DNA from: Desulfatiglans sp.
GTDB taxonomy: Bacteria > Desulfobacterota > DSM-4660 > Desulfatiglandales > HGW-15
DNA: 64,000 bases
NCBI GenBank assembly: GCA_012513605.1
Contig: JAAZBV010000069.1
Coordinates: 41,175 to 105,174, forward strand
Direction of reading: 5' to 3'
Shown: piece after piece, positions 42,648-50,259 of the stretch
How positions within the stretch are numbered: the stretch's first letter is position 1
Layout: the number at the start of each line of letters is the position of its first letter
Notes under the pieces: model-generated
Seen by the model: the letters and a program-made list of their open reading frames with translations, nothing else
Told to the model about the DNA's origin: nothing
Databases searched by the model: none
Made by a program: the position numbers and the translations under genes

Positions 42648-42656
42648 GAGTTTATT

Positions 42657-43754
42657 ATGAAAAAAACAAAACTCATACTGGTTGGCGGGTTTCTTGGTGC
42701 TGGAAAAACAACACTCTTATGGGAGGCTGCACAAACCCTCTCCCGAAAAGGGCTGCGTGTGGGGCTAATCACCAATGATCAGGCCCCTGGACTGGTAGAT
42801 ACTGCCTTTCTTTCGCGAGGCACGGTGAATGTGGCAGAGGTGAATGGCAGTTGTTTCTGCTGTAATTTTCAGGGGCTCATGGACGCAATGTCACGGGTCT
42901 CAGCAGATCATCAGGCGGATATCCTGATTGCCGAACCTGTTGGCAGTTGTACTGACCTCTCCGCCACCATAATTCAGCCCCTGAAAAAGCTTTTGGGGCA
43001 GGAGATAACAGTTTGTCCCCTGTCTGTTATGGCGGACCCGGCCCGGTTAAAGGATATACTTGATGGAGGGACATCAGGACTTCACCCAAGCGCTGCCTAC
43101 ATCTACAGAAAACAGGTGGAAGAGGCTGACATCATTGTAATCAGCAAGGTTGACCTTATGTCGCAGGCAGAGATTGATGTGCTGAAGGATCGGTTTGAAA
43201 AATTATTTAGCGGGAAGCCAGTCCTTGCCATAAGCGCTAAAACAGGTGAAGGCATGGATAAATGGCTTGATGTTGTAACAACCACCTCTGCCGCAGGGCA
43301 GTATCTTGCTGATGTGGATTATGACATATATGCTGAAGGAGAGGCGGTTCTAGGGTGGCTTAACGCCACAATTTTGCTTGAGGGTAAACCAACAAAGTGG
43401 AGGGGTTTTGCTGAACAATTTCTAAAAACCCTGGGTGAAAAATGTGAACTCCGATCTGCACCTGTCGGACATATAAAATTGATAATAGAGGCAGAGGACT
43501 CTTTTGTGATGGGTAATATAACAGGTAAACAGAGTGCGTTAAGTATACAGGGCGCTGAAATGACAACAGCCAGGGCCAGGCTGACCATAAACGTCCGGGT
43601 TCAGATGCCGCCGGATACACTTAACGATATTATAAATGAAACCCTTGCCTCTGTGGTTTCGGATCAGTTAACCATGAATATAGGGGCGTGGCGCTGCTTG
43701 AGCCCTGGAAGGCCGAACCCCACTCACAGATACAACCATATAATAACAGCGTAA
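42657..43754 (+). CDS. CobW/COG0523-family metallochaperone GTPase
   Basis: The 365-residue product has the P-loop GGFLGAGKTTLLW, the metal-binding CxCC motif in VNGSCFCCNFQGL, the Walker B-like AEPVGSCTD and the GTP-specificity motif SKVDL. COG0523 GTPases deliver Zn, Co, Ni or Fe to enzymes. It is co-directional with the aquaporin and HesB-like genes. The target metalloprotein is unknown; the zinc-finger-like subunit at 37523 or an iron-sulfur enzyme would be reasonable guesses. Confidence 0.9.
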   Translation: MKKTKLILVGGFLGAGKTTLLWEAAQTLSRKGLRVGLITNDQAPGLVDTAFLSRGTVNVAEVNGSCFCCNFQGLMDAMSRVSADHQADILIAEPVGSCTDLSATIIQPLKKLLGQEITVCPLSVMADPARLKDILDGGTSGLHPSAAYIYRKQVEEADIIVISKVDLMSQAEIDVLKDRFEKLFSGKPVLAISAKTGEGMDKWLDVVTTTSAAGQYLADVDYDIYAEGEAVLGWLNATILLEGKPTKWRGFAEQFLKTLGEKCELRSAPVGHIKLIIEAEDSFVMGNITGKQSALSIQGAEMTTARARLTINVRVQMPPDTLNDIINETLASVVSDQLTMNIGAWRCLSPGRPNPTHRYNHIITA

Positions 43755-43799
43755 AACATATATAGGAGTTTATTAATATTAATTTATAAGGAGAATAAA

Positions 43800-44117
43800 A
43801 TGTTAACAGTGACAGCAAAGGCAAACGAAAAGATAACAGATTTTTTAAAGGGGCAGAAGGAGCCTTCATACATAAGGTTTTTCCTGTCAGAAGGGGGTTG
43901 TTCCGGCCCATCTATTGGAATGGGGCTTGATGAGCCTGACGCAAATGATGAAATAATTAAGGACAATGGAGTTACCTATCTAATAGACAAGGCACTTCTT
44001 GAAGAGGTAAAGCCTATAAGTGTTGATTTTGTAGAAACCGAAAGGGGTTCAGGATTTTCAATATCATCGAGCTTACCAAAGGGAGAAGGGTGCAGATCCT
44101 GTTCAAGCTGTTCATGA
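43800..44117 (+). CDS. HesB/IscA-like protein of the HesB-like (seleno)protein family
   Basis: The 105-residue product keeps the IscA fold pattern (YIRFFLSEGGCSGPSIGMGL, then VTYLIDKALLEEVKPISVDF) and ends in a Cys tail (GEGCRSCSSCS) resembling the CxC end of IscA. I recall a HesB-like family in which one Cys is selenocysteine in some anaerobes; here Cys is encoded. It may assemble or carry iron-sulfur or selenium-sulfur groups. It has its own good ribosome binding site (AAGGAG) 45 bp after CobW and is followed by a terminator. Confidence 0.82.
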   Translation: MLTVTAKANEKITDFLKGQKEPSYIRFFLSEGGCSGPSIGMGLDEPDANDEIIKDNGVTYLIDKALLEEVKPISVDFVETERGSGFSISSSLPKGEGCRSCSSCS

Positions 44118-44124
44118 TTTATTA

Positions 44125-44182
44125 ACCGCCGCTTGCAGGGTATAAGTAAAATCAAAATAACCCCTCAGGCGGCGGTCTTTTT
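44125..44182 (+). terminator. intrinsic terminator
   Basis: ACCGCCGC and GCGGCGGT pair at the base of a long hairpin, followed by CTTTTT. Ends the aquaporin-CobW-HesB unit. The following 190 bp up to 44372 hold nothing I can identify except the ribosome binding site of the next gene (AAGGAGGG). Confidence 0.8.
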
Positions 44183-44372
44183 CCATTATCATCCTGATTT
44201 CAGATAAAACCTGGCCCTATCAAAAATTATTTTCAAAATCCTGGAGATATGGTATTAAAGCTACTGCACAGAGGAGCAAGGCTATAATAATATGGCCTGG
44301 CATATGCACACGCTTTATTCAGTAACAAGGAGATTTTTATTAACTCAATTTTTTCAAGGAGGGTAAAAAAAG

Positions 44373-45251
44373 ATGAAACATGTAAAATCAGCCATTTTAT
44401 CAGGCGTATTGATCTCAATTCTATTTTTAGGAGTTAGCATAGCGTCCGCTCAGGGCCAGTGGGAGGTGGTAATCCCAAAGGCGATCGAAGGGATTAAGGT
44501 TCGGATGGCGGCCTTTCATGATGAAAACTTTGGTGTCTGGGGCGGGGCTGGTGATGACGGCGCGCAGCACTATACCCTTGACGGCGGCAAGACATGGACA
44601 ATGGCCAAGACCGGCGGCTGTATGTTCTCCGTGGAGGTTGTGGATACCAACATTATCTGGCAATCCTGTATCAGTGGCACCAGCCTGACCACAGACGGCG
44701 GGAAAAACTGGAAGGTTATAGCCAAGGATGTAGGCGGTATGGCAAGCATACTGGCATTTGCCGATGACAAAACAGGGTGGGTCGGGTCAGGCACAAAGTT
44801 CAAGATGACCACAGACGGTGGGGCAACATGGTCGGACCTCGCGCTGCCCGATGGTGTCACAGCAGTAGCAGCAATTTCACTCCGCACACCAGCGGATGGA
44901 TACCTGTTAGATAAGAGCGGTATCCTGTATATTACCAAGGATGGCGGCAAGAGCTGGACATCCTCTTCCCTGGGGCTTAAAGACCCTGTTATTCAGGGTT
45001 TTGGCAGCGGCGGATGGATCAATGAGACCCCTGAGGCTGCTATACGTTTTACAGACGCTGATAACGGCCTGGTTGTTTTAGGCCTTTCAGGCAAGGAGAG
45101 TATGATCGCCCTGCGTACTGCTGATGGCGGTAAGATCTGGAAAGAGGAGGCCGTGCCGGCAAAATTGGGCAAACCCTTTATATCAAGAGATGGTAAGTTT
45201 CTGACAGTAGCCAAGTGGCTGGAAGGGCTTACCCTGCTCAAGGCAAAATAG
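44373..45251 (+). CDS. Ycf48/HCF136-like beta-propeller protein, exported
   Basis: The 292-residue product has a signal peptide (LISILFLGVSIASAQG) and repeated BNR/Asp-box blades (LDGGKTWTMAKTGG, TTDGGKNWKVIAKD, TTDGGATWSDLAL, TKDGGKSWTSSSLG, TADGGKIWKEEAV). Photosystem II assembly factor Ycf48 has this form; in heterotrophs such proteins are periplasmic beta-propellers of unknown role, perhaps chaperones for metalloenzymes. It is monocistronic between two terminators. Confidence 0.85.
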   Translation: MKHVKSAILSGVLISILFLGVSIASAQGQWEVVIPKAIEGIKVRMAAFHDENFGVWGGAGDDGAQHYTLDGGKTWTMAKTGGCMFSVEVVDTNIIWQSCISGTSLTTDGGKNWKVIAKDVGGMASILAFADDKTGWVGSGTKFKMTTDGGATWSDLALPDGVTAVAAISLRTPADGYLLDKSGILYITKDGGKSWTSSSLGLKDPVIQGFGSGGWINETPEAAIRFTDADNGLVVLGLSGKESMIALRTADGGKIWKEEAVPAKLGKPFISRDGKFLTVAKWLEGLTLLKAK

Positions 45252-45262
45252 TTTTTTAGACC

Positions 45263-45297
45263 AAAAGGCTTTCACTATTGCAGAGTGAAAGCCTTTT
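45263..45297 (+). terminator. intrinsic terminator
   Basis: AAAAGGCTTTCACT and AGTGAAAGCCTTTT are a perfect 14-bp stem with a 7-base loop just after the Ycf48-like stop. Symmetric A and T tracts make it potentially bidirectional. Confidence 0.9.
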
Positions 45298-45316
45298 GAT
45301 TGTTTGAGTAATAAGG

Positions 45317-45904
45317 GTGAGGCAGATATTCAGATGTCATCCCATCCTTATTCGTATGCATTTGGGCAATATTATATCTATATTACAGATTATGATTGTA
45401 CGCATTATACAATGGCTTTTCCCATGTCTCCTTTTACTGAACCGGGATAGATGCTGTATCCATATCCCCTGCATCCTGCACTGGTTCTCCCGCTTTATCC
45501 TTGCCGGTATCTTTTTGTACAGCGGCTATATCAAATGGGACAGCCCGCTCCTGTTCGAGGCAGTTATATATAAATATGAACTGTTTCCAAATTTATATGT
45601 GCCCTTTATGGCGCGCTATTTCCCCTGGGTGGAGATGGGGCTTGGTCTTGCCCTCCTGATTGGGTTCAAACGGAAGATAAGGTATCTGGCAGGGGCCGCT
45701 ACCCTGCTGCTCCTGTTTTTCATAGCCATTCTCACCATTACCTATCTTCGCGGGATAGAGGCGGATTGCGGCTGCTTCAGCTTTGAGGACCCCATATCTC
45801 CTATGACCATTGCCCGTGACTCTCTTATGCTCATACCCGCCCTGTATCTGTTGGGTGCAGAGCATCTGTTTCGCAGAGATGCGAAGGGATCATATAAGGG
45901 ATAA
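45317..45904 (+). CDS. MauE/DoxX-like membrane protein with CGC motif
   Basis: The frame opens with GTG at 45317, but the recognisable domain starts about residue 55 (HWFSRFILAGIFLYSGYIKW), so the true start may be a later ATG. Four membrane helices follow (FPWVEMGLGLALLIGF, LAGAATLLLLFFIAILT, MLIPALYLLGAEHLF). The EADCGCFSFEDP segment in the last loop is typical of MauE-type proteins, which are linked to disulfide handling during maturation of periplasmic enzymes. It fits a region rich in exported cofactor proteins. Confidence 0.75.
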   Translation: MRQIFRCHPILIRMHLGNIISILQIMIVRIIQWLFPCLLLLNRDRCCIHIPCILHWFSRFILAGIFLYSGYIKWDSPLLFEAVIYKYELFPNLYVPFMARYFPWVEMGLGLALLIGFKRKIRYLAGAATLLLLFFIAILTITYLRGIEADCGCFSFEDPISPMTIARDSLMLIPALYLLGAEHLFRRDAKGSYKG

Positions 45905-45952
45905 TTAACTTTGTGTATGAGATATCGCCATTATTAGCTCCCCAAAATGGCA

Positions 45953-45986
45953 GGAACCCTATCCGATATGGACAGGGTCCCTTTTT
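45953..45986. terminator. intrinsic terminator between convergent genes
   Basis: GGaACCCTaTCC and GGAcAGGGTcCC pair, followed by five T on the plus strand, in the 86-bp gap between the MauE-like gene and the metallophosphatase that converges on it. Confidence 0.8.
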
Positions 45987-45990
45987 AATT

Positions 45991-47352
45991 CTAATGTTTA
46001 ATCTTCTCCCATTCCCTGGCATAATTCTTTTCAAAATCAGGGCATCTGTATTCAGTGTGGCATTTCAAACAGGTTTTCACATCAGGGGCTGTCTGAGAAA
46101 CCACTCCAGGGTCGGTCAGATGAGCCGTCCTGTCACCATGACAGTTTTCGCACTGGATATCTCTTAATTCCTTTTGCTGTGCCTTCATTGTAAAACCGCC
46201 TGCCTCCTCGAAACGTGTTGTGTGGCATACAAGACAGTCAGGGTTAAACTGCCTCTCTTTGTTAACCAGAGTCTGGAATGCCTTTGCATGGGTCGATTTT
46301 TCCCAAATCTCATATGCCTCACCATGACACTCTTTACAGGCTACTGATCTAGGCGTGACTGCCTCTTCCTGTGCAGAGCTTCCGGCGATCGGTGTTGTAT
46401 AAAGTTTGTTTACCTCCTGGTTATACTCATCAACTATCGCCTTTACATTTGCATCATCAGCGATCTTGTCATCAAGAGGAACCAGTGTATTGCTAGCGGT
46501 TTTAGTCCCGTCAGCAGCCTTTTCAAGAACAAGCATCCCCTGATGCTGCTCCTTTTCACTGGACTGAACAATATATGTATTATTTGCCTCATAGGGGGTA
46601 TCAAGTTTCTGTTTATGATGGCCTCCAACAATCACATCAATGCCGTCTATCTTTCGGGCAAATATCCAGTTGCGGCCCATATGCTGATGTGTCAGGACAA
46701 TAACAAAATCCACCTTATCCTTTAGTTCCGCCACCTTTGCTGTTGCTGTCTCTAATGGGTCAAGGACAGATAAAGTGGAACCGGCAATCTCCTCAAAAGG
46801 TTTTGAAACATCAGGGGTATTTCCCATAATGCCGATTATACCGACCTTTATATTGCCTATGGTTCTGATCACATATGGCTTGAATAAAAGCTCATTTTTA
46901 TCATTTACAATATTGGCAGAAACAAAGGGGACATCATACTTTTTCTCAAGCTCCTTTAGATAGTCAACACCAAGGGCAAGATCAAGTTCACCCACATTAA
47001 TCGCATCAATGCCAAGCTCTTTATAGACCTTTGTGAACACCTCGGCCTTAAACCGGGCTGAAGGCATGTTTGAATCCTTTATTTTTTCGTGCTCATTAAA
47101 CAGATCGCCTGAATCCACAAGAACCAGATTTTTTTCTGTCTTTCTGTATTCACGGATATATGTTGCCTTTTTATACAGACCGCCAAGCATCTCATCGCCG
47201 TCACATCCGCATGGTTCAAGATAACCATCTACATTGCCGGTATAGGCGATGACAATCCTTTTATTCCCCTCTGTGCCTGTGGAACCCGAAATCGTTAGAA
47301 GAGTAAAGAATAGACAAATAACCAATGGAAAAAATACTGTTTTAATTTTCAT
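45991..47352 (-). CDS. periplasmic metallophosphatase (5'-nucleotidase-like) fused to tetraheme cytochrome c
   Basis: The 453-residue product has a signal peptide, then a calcineurin-type metallophosphoesterase domain (GNVDGYLEPCGCDGDEMLGG, DSGDLFNEHE, INVGELDLALG, VIVLTHQHMGRN, DVIVGGHHKQ). The C-terminal about 110 residues hold four CxxCH heme sites (ACKECH, DCLVCH, QCENCH, TCLKCH) as in cytochrome c554-like domains. The EPCGC motif in the first loop is also typical of this fused family. It would be a periplasmic redox-linked hydrolase; substrate unknown. Confidence 0.9.
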   Translation of the reverse strand: MKIKTVFFPLVICLFFTLLTISGSTGTEGNKRIVIAYTGNVDGYLEPCGCDGDEMLGGLYKKATYIREYRKTEKNLVLVDSGDLFNEHEKIKDSNMPSARFKAEVFTKVYKELGIDAINVGELDLALGVDYLKELEKKYDVPFVSANIVNDKNELLFKPYVIRTIGNIKVGIIGIMGNTPDVSKPFEEIAGSTLSVLDPLETATAKVAELKDKVDFVIVLTHQHMGRNWIFARKIDGIDVIVGGHHKQKLDTPYEANNTYIVQSSEKEQHQGMLVLEKAADGTKTASNTLVPLDDKIADDANVKAIVDEYNQEVNKLYTTPIAGSSAQEEAVTPRSVACKECHGEAYEIWEKSTHAKAFQTLVNKERQFNPDCLVCHTTRFEEAGGFTMKAQQKELRDIQCENCHGDRTAHLTDPGVVSQTAPDVKTCLKCHTEYRCPDFEKNYAREWEKIKH

Positions 47353-47486
47353 ACTGAAATACCTCGCTTAAAAATTTTCTGTTCAATTACGACACCCCTG
47401 CAAATTTAAGCCTGCAGAGGATCGTTCAGATGCCAGGCTGGGAAAAAACTTGATCGTTCAGTATTATTAAAGTCTGCTCCGGTATG

Positions 47487-47568
47487 GCATCATTTTTTAG
47501 TCAACAGGGGTATTTACCTCACGGGCAAATCAATAAGCGCCCCTCATGTAAAACCAAAAAAATGATGC
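47487..47568. repeat. long inverted repeat with nested stem
   Basis: GCATCATTTTTT (47487-47498) pairs with AAAAAATGATGC (47557-47568), and an inner ACAGGGG/CCCCTCATGT pairing closes further. It sits in a 430-bp gap between the divergent metallophosphatase and double-cubane protein genes. The rest of the gap shows nothing else I can name. A structured leader or a regulator-binding site is possible. Confidence 0.5.
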
Positions 47569-47783
47569 ATATGTAGATTATCCTTTTTGAGATGCCGGGA
47601 ATATATCATGTGAGATCATTTTGTCAACCTGTTGCAGGATAAGGGGGAAAGCGGTAATAGGCCATAAATTTATATCGGCATTGTCGATAAGATTTGCATA
47701 ATTGATAGATTATTCCTGTTTGACCGTTTGCCTCTATTCATGCGACAAATCTGTTAAAAATATAAATCAAGGAGCATAAAAAC

Positions 47784-49061
47784 ATGACCGAAGATTACAG
47801 GGCAATGTGGAAAGATCTGGGGCTTAACCTTGAGGCGCATGACGCCCTGCTTAATGTGCTTGGCAAGGCATACAAGGATATTTACATGAATCAGGAAGAG
47901 CGGCCTCTTGCCATGGATTATTTTGATTTTGTTGTAAGCAATGTGCACAGCTTAAGGATAAAGGAGCTGCTTGATGAAAAAAAGGAAGGTCGAAAGATCA
48001 TCGGTTCATATTGTGTGTTTGTACCTGAAGAGATAGCGCTCGCTGCAAATGCTACGCTTGTAGGGCTTTGCTCGGGCGCTGATTTTGCCATGGAGGAGGT
48101 AGAAAAATACCTGCCAAGAAATACATGTGCGCTTATAAAATCCTCATTCGGTTTTAAGCTTGGAAAGGTATGCCCCTATATTGAAAGCACAGATATGATA
48201 GTGGGTGAAAACACATGTGACGGCAAAAAAAAGGCATATGAGACCCTGAGGGGTCTTGTGAATAACCTCTATGTAATGGATCTCCCGCAGGTAAAATCAG
48301 GTCAGGGGAAGGCGCTGTTAAAGGAGGAGTATCTCCGTTTCAAAGAAAGTGTGGAGAGTCTTACCGGAAAGAAGATAACAGCGGAATCTCTTAAAGAGGC
48401 GATAAAGACAGTAAATGCAAAACGTGCGGCTATCCACAGGCTCTCATCATTAAGAAAACATGACCCTGCGCCCATCTCAGGGCTGGATGCTCTTCTTATT
48501 AACCAGGTCTTCTTTTATGATAACCCAAAAAGGTTTACAGCCTCTGTTAACAGGGTCTGTGATGAGCTTGAAAAGAGGGTACAGGAAAAGAAAGGGGTGT
48601 TTCCTGTAAAGGCACCAAGGATTATAATATCTGGGTGCCCACAGGCCGTACCCAACTGGAAACTGCCATACCTTATTGAGTCATCAGGGGCTGTAATTGT
48701 AGGCGAGGAATCATGTGTTGGCGAAAGGGGCACAAGGAACCTCACGGATGATTCAGGCGAGACAATAGATAAGATGATGGATGCTATCGTTGACAGATAC
48801 TACAAGGTAGACTGTGCTATATTTACACCCAACCAGGAGCGCTGTGATCATGTACAGGAGATGTTCAAAAAATATAATGCAGATGGTGTAATCCATTACG
48901 GGCTCCAGTTTTGCCAGCCATATATTATGGAATCTATCCCTGTGGAAAAGACCCTTGAAAAGGAGGGTATCCCTACATTCAGGATAGAGACAGACTACAG
49001 CATGGAGGATGCAGGCCAGTTAAAGACCAGGATAGAGGCGTTTATAGAGCAGTTAAGATAG
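47784..49061 (+). CDS. double-cubane-cluster protein (DCCP/YjiM-like), BadD/HgdB superfamily
   Basis: The 425-residue product has the DCCP cysteine pattern: IIGSYCVFVPEEIALAANA, NTCALIKSSFGFKLGKVCPY, GENTCDGKKKAYE, VGEESCVGERGTRNL and YGLQFCQPYIME. DCCP of Carboxydothermus binds an 8Fe-9S double-cubane and reduces small molecules such as acetylene or hydrazine in vitro; its natural substrate is unknown. The AAGGAG site precedes the ATG. The partner activase follows at 49255, the standard DCCP/DCCP-reductase pair. Confidence 0.9.
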   Translation: MTEDYRAMWKDLGLNLEAHDALLNVLGKAYKDIYMNQEERPLAMDYFDFVVSNVHSLRIKELLDEKKEGRKIIGSYCVFVPEEIALAANATLVGLCSGADFAMEEVEKYLPRNTCALIKSSFGFKLGKVCPYIESTDMIVGENTCDGKKKAYETLRGLVNNLYVMDLPQVKSGQGKALLKEEYLRFKESVESLTGKKITAESLKEAIKTVNAKRAAIHRLSSLRKHDPAPISGLDALLINQVFFYDNPKRFTASVNRVCDELEKRVQEKKGVFPVKAPRIIISGCPQAVPNWKLPYLIESSGAVIVGEESCVGERGTRNLTDDSGETIDKMMDAIVDRYYKVDCAIFTPNQERCDHVQEMFKKYNADGVIHYGLQFCQPYIMESIPVEKTLEKEGIPTFRIETDYSMEDAGQLKTRIEAFIEQLR

Positions 49062-49095
49062 CTTTCAGCTTTCAGCATTCAGCTGTCAGCTAAAG
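49061..49095. repeat. 7-bp-period repeat (ctttcag family)
   Basis: CTTTCAG, CTTTCAG, CATTCAG, CTGTCAG heptamers directly after the DCCP stop. Confidence 0.6.
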
Positions 49096-49107
49096 AAAAA
49101 ACAAGTT

Positions 49108-49240
49108 CACCACCCGCTTTGCTAGAGGCACAGAGGACACAGAGGTTTATTTATTTTTCACTTGTCGGAATGTTACGATAGATTAAAAAGGTTTTCTCTG
49201 TGCTCTCTGCGTCTCTAGTGAGTGTAACGAAAGGGTGGTG
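49108..49240. repeat. 133-bp imperfect inverted repeat, CACAGAG family
   Basis: The left arm CACCACCCGCTTTGC ... AGAGGCACAGAGGACACAGAGG mirrors the right arm CTCTGTGCTCTCTGCGTCTC ... GAAAGGGTGGTG. Inside each arm the sequence repeats with about 9-bp period. It fills the gap between DCCP and its activase. Confidence 0.7.
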
Positions 49241-49254
49241 AAAATAGGAATATA

Positions 49255-50007
49255 ATGAAATTTGCAGGCATAGACATAGGTTCACGCACAATAGAGCTGG
49301 TTGTTGTTGATGAATCAGAAAAGATCATACAAAATTTTCAGACGGATACAGGATTCAACCCTGCTCAAACCGCAAAAGCCCTTTTAGCGCAGGCGCAGTA
49401 TGACCGTATCATGGCAACAGGGTATGGCCGTAACCTCTTTGAAATAGCTTTTGATGCACCAACAGTAACAGAGATAAAGGCACATGCTAGAGGAGCAAGG
49501 GCCTTTTTCCCTGAGATACGAGCAGTGCTTGATATAGGCGGTCAGGACAGTAAAGCCATGTCACTATTCGAAAACGGCAGGGTAAAAAAGTTTGAGATGA
49601 ATGACCGGTGCGCTGCCGGCACCGGTAAATTTCTTGAGATCATGGCAAAGACACTCGGGTATGGTATCGATGAATTCGGTAAAGAGGCCCTCCTTTCCGA
49701 AAATGATATCAGTATATCAAGCATGTGCACGGTATTTGCCGAATCAGAGGTGACCTCACTTATTGCAAAGGGGCAAAACCGGCGGGATATAGCAAAAGGA
49801 CTTCATGTAAGTGTGGTTAACAGGGTCGCTGGCATGTTAAACCGCGTCTCGCCGGATGGTGATATCGCATTTACAGGAGGTGTGGCAAAAAACCGGTGTA
49901 TTGTTGATATGTTAACTAAAAAACTTGGAAAAACCGTTCTTGTCCCCCCTGACCCTCAACTGATCGGCGCATTAGGCGCAGCCCTTCTTTTAATCGCAAA
50001 AGACTGA
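49255..50007 (+). CDS. acyl-CoA dehydratase activase / DCCP reductase (HgdC/YjiL family)
   Basis: The 250-residue ASKHA-fold ATPase has FAGIDIGSRTIELVVVDESE (phosphate 1), VLDIGGQDSKAMSL (phosphate 2), the cluster-ligand Cys in MNDRCAAGTGKFLEIMA and in SISSMCTVFAESEV, and FTGGVAKNRCIVDML (adenosine site). The homodimer holds one 4Fe-4S cluster and drives ATP-dependent electron transfer to the partner protein at 47784; it might also serve the related protein at 29508. Confidence 0.95.
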   Translation: MKFAGIDIGSRTIELVVVDESEKIIQNFQTDTGFNPAQTAKALLAQAQYDRIMATGYGRNLFEIAFDAPTVTEIKAHARGARAFFPEIRAVLDIGGQDSKAMSLFENGRVKKFEMNDRCAAGTGKFLEIMAKTLGYGIDEFGKEALLSENDISISSMCTVFAESEVTSLIAKGQNRRDIAKGLHVSVVNRVAGMLNRVSPDGDIAFTGGVAKNRCIVDMLTKKLGKTVLVPPDPQLIGALGAALLLIAKD

Positions 50008-50028
50008 AAATCGAAAGAAGTTATTTTT

Positions 50029-50114
50029 ACCGCGAAAAACACGAAGTACACGAAAAGTTATTAACCTTTTACTTTTAATTTATTCTTTCGTGTTTTTAGT
50101 GTGTTTCGTGGTTA
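50029..50114. repeat. inverted repeat, ACACGAAA family
   Basis: ACCGCGAAAAACACGAAGTA and CACGAAA on the left mirror TTTCGTGTTTTTAGTGTGTT and TCGTGGTTAAC on the right, about 9-bp period, around a T-rich loop. It lies in the 250-bp gap after the activase; no other element is evident there. Confidence 0.7.
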
Positions 50115-50259
50115 ACTGTTTTATATGATACTTGTTTTGGTTTCAAGCAACTCCCCTTCACCCTTTTTCTCCAATGATATTGAAACAGCAAAAAAAGGCA
50201 TTATTTTATGGCAAATATTTCGGCTTTAAAAGGTCAGAGGTTTTTAGAAGGGGATTAAA

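Noticed and set aside
43630..43911. Minus-strand frames opposite the CobW and HesB-like genes.
   Set aside because: Shadows of genes with clear P-loop, CxCC and IscA motifs.
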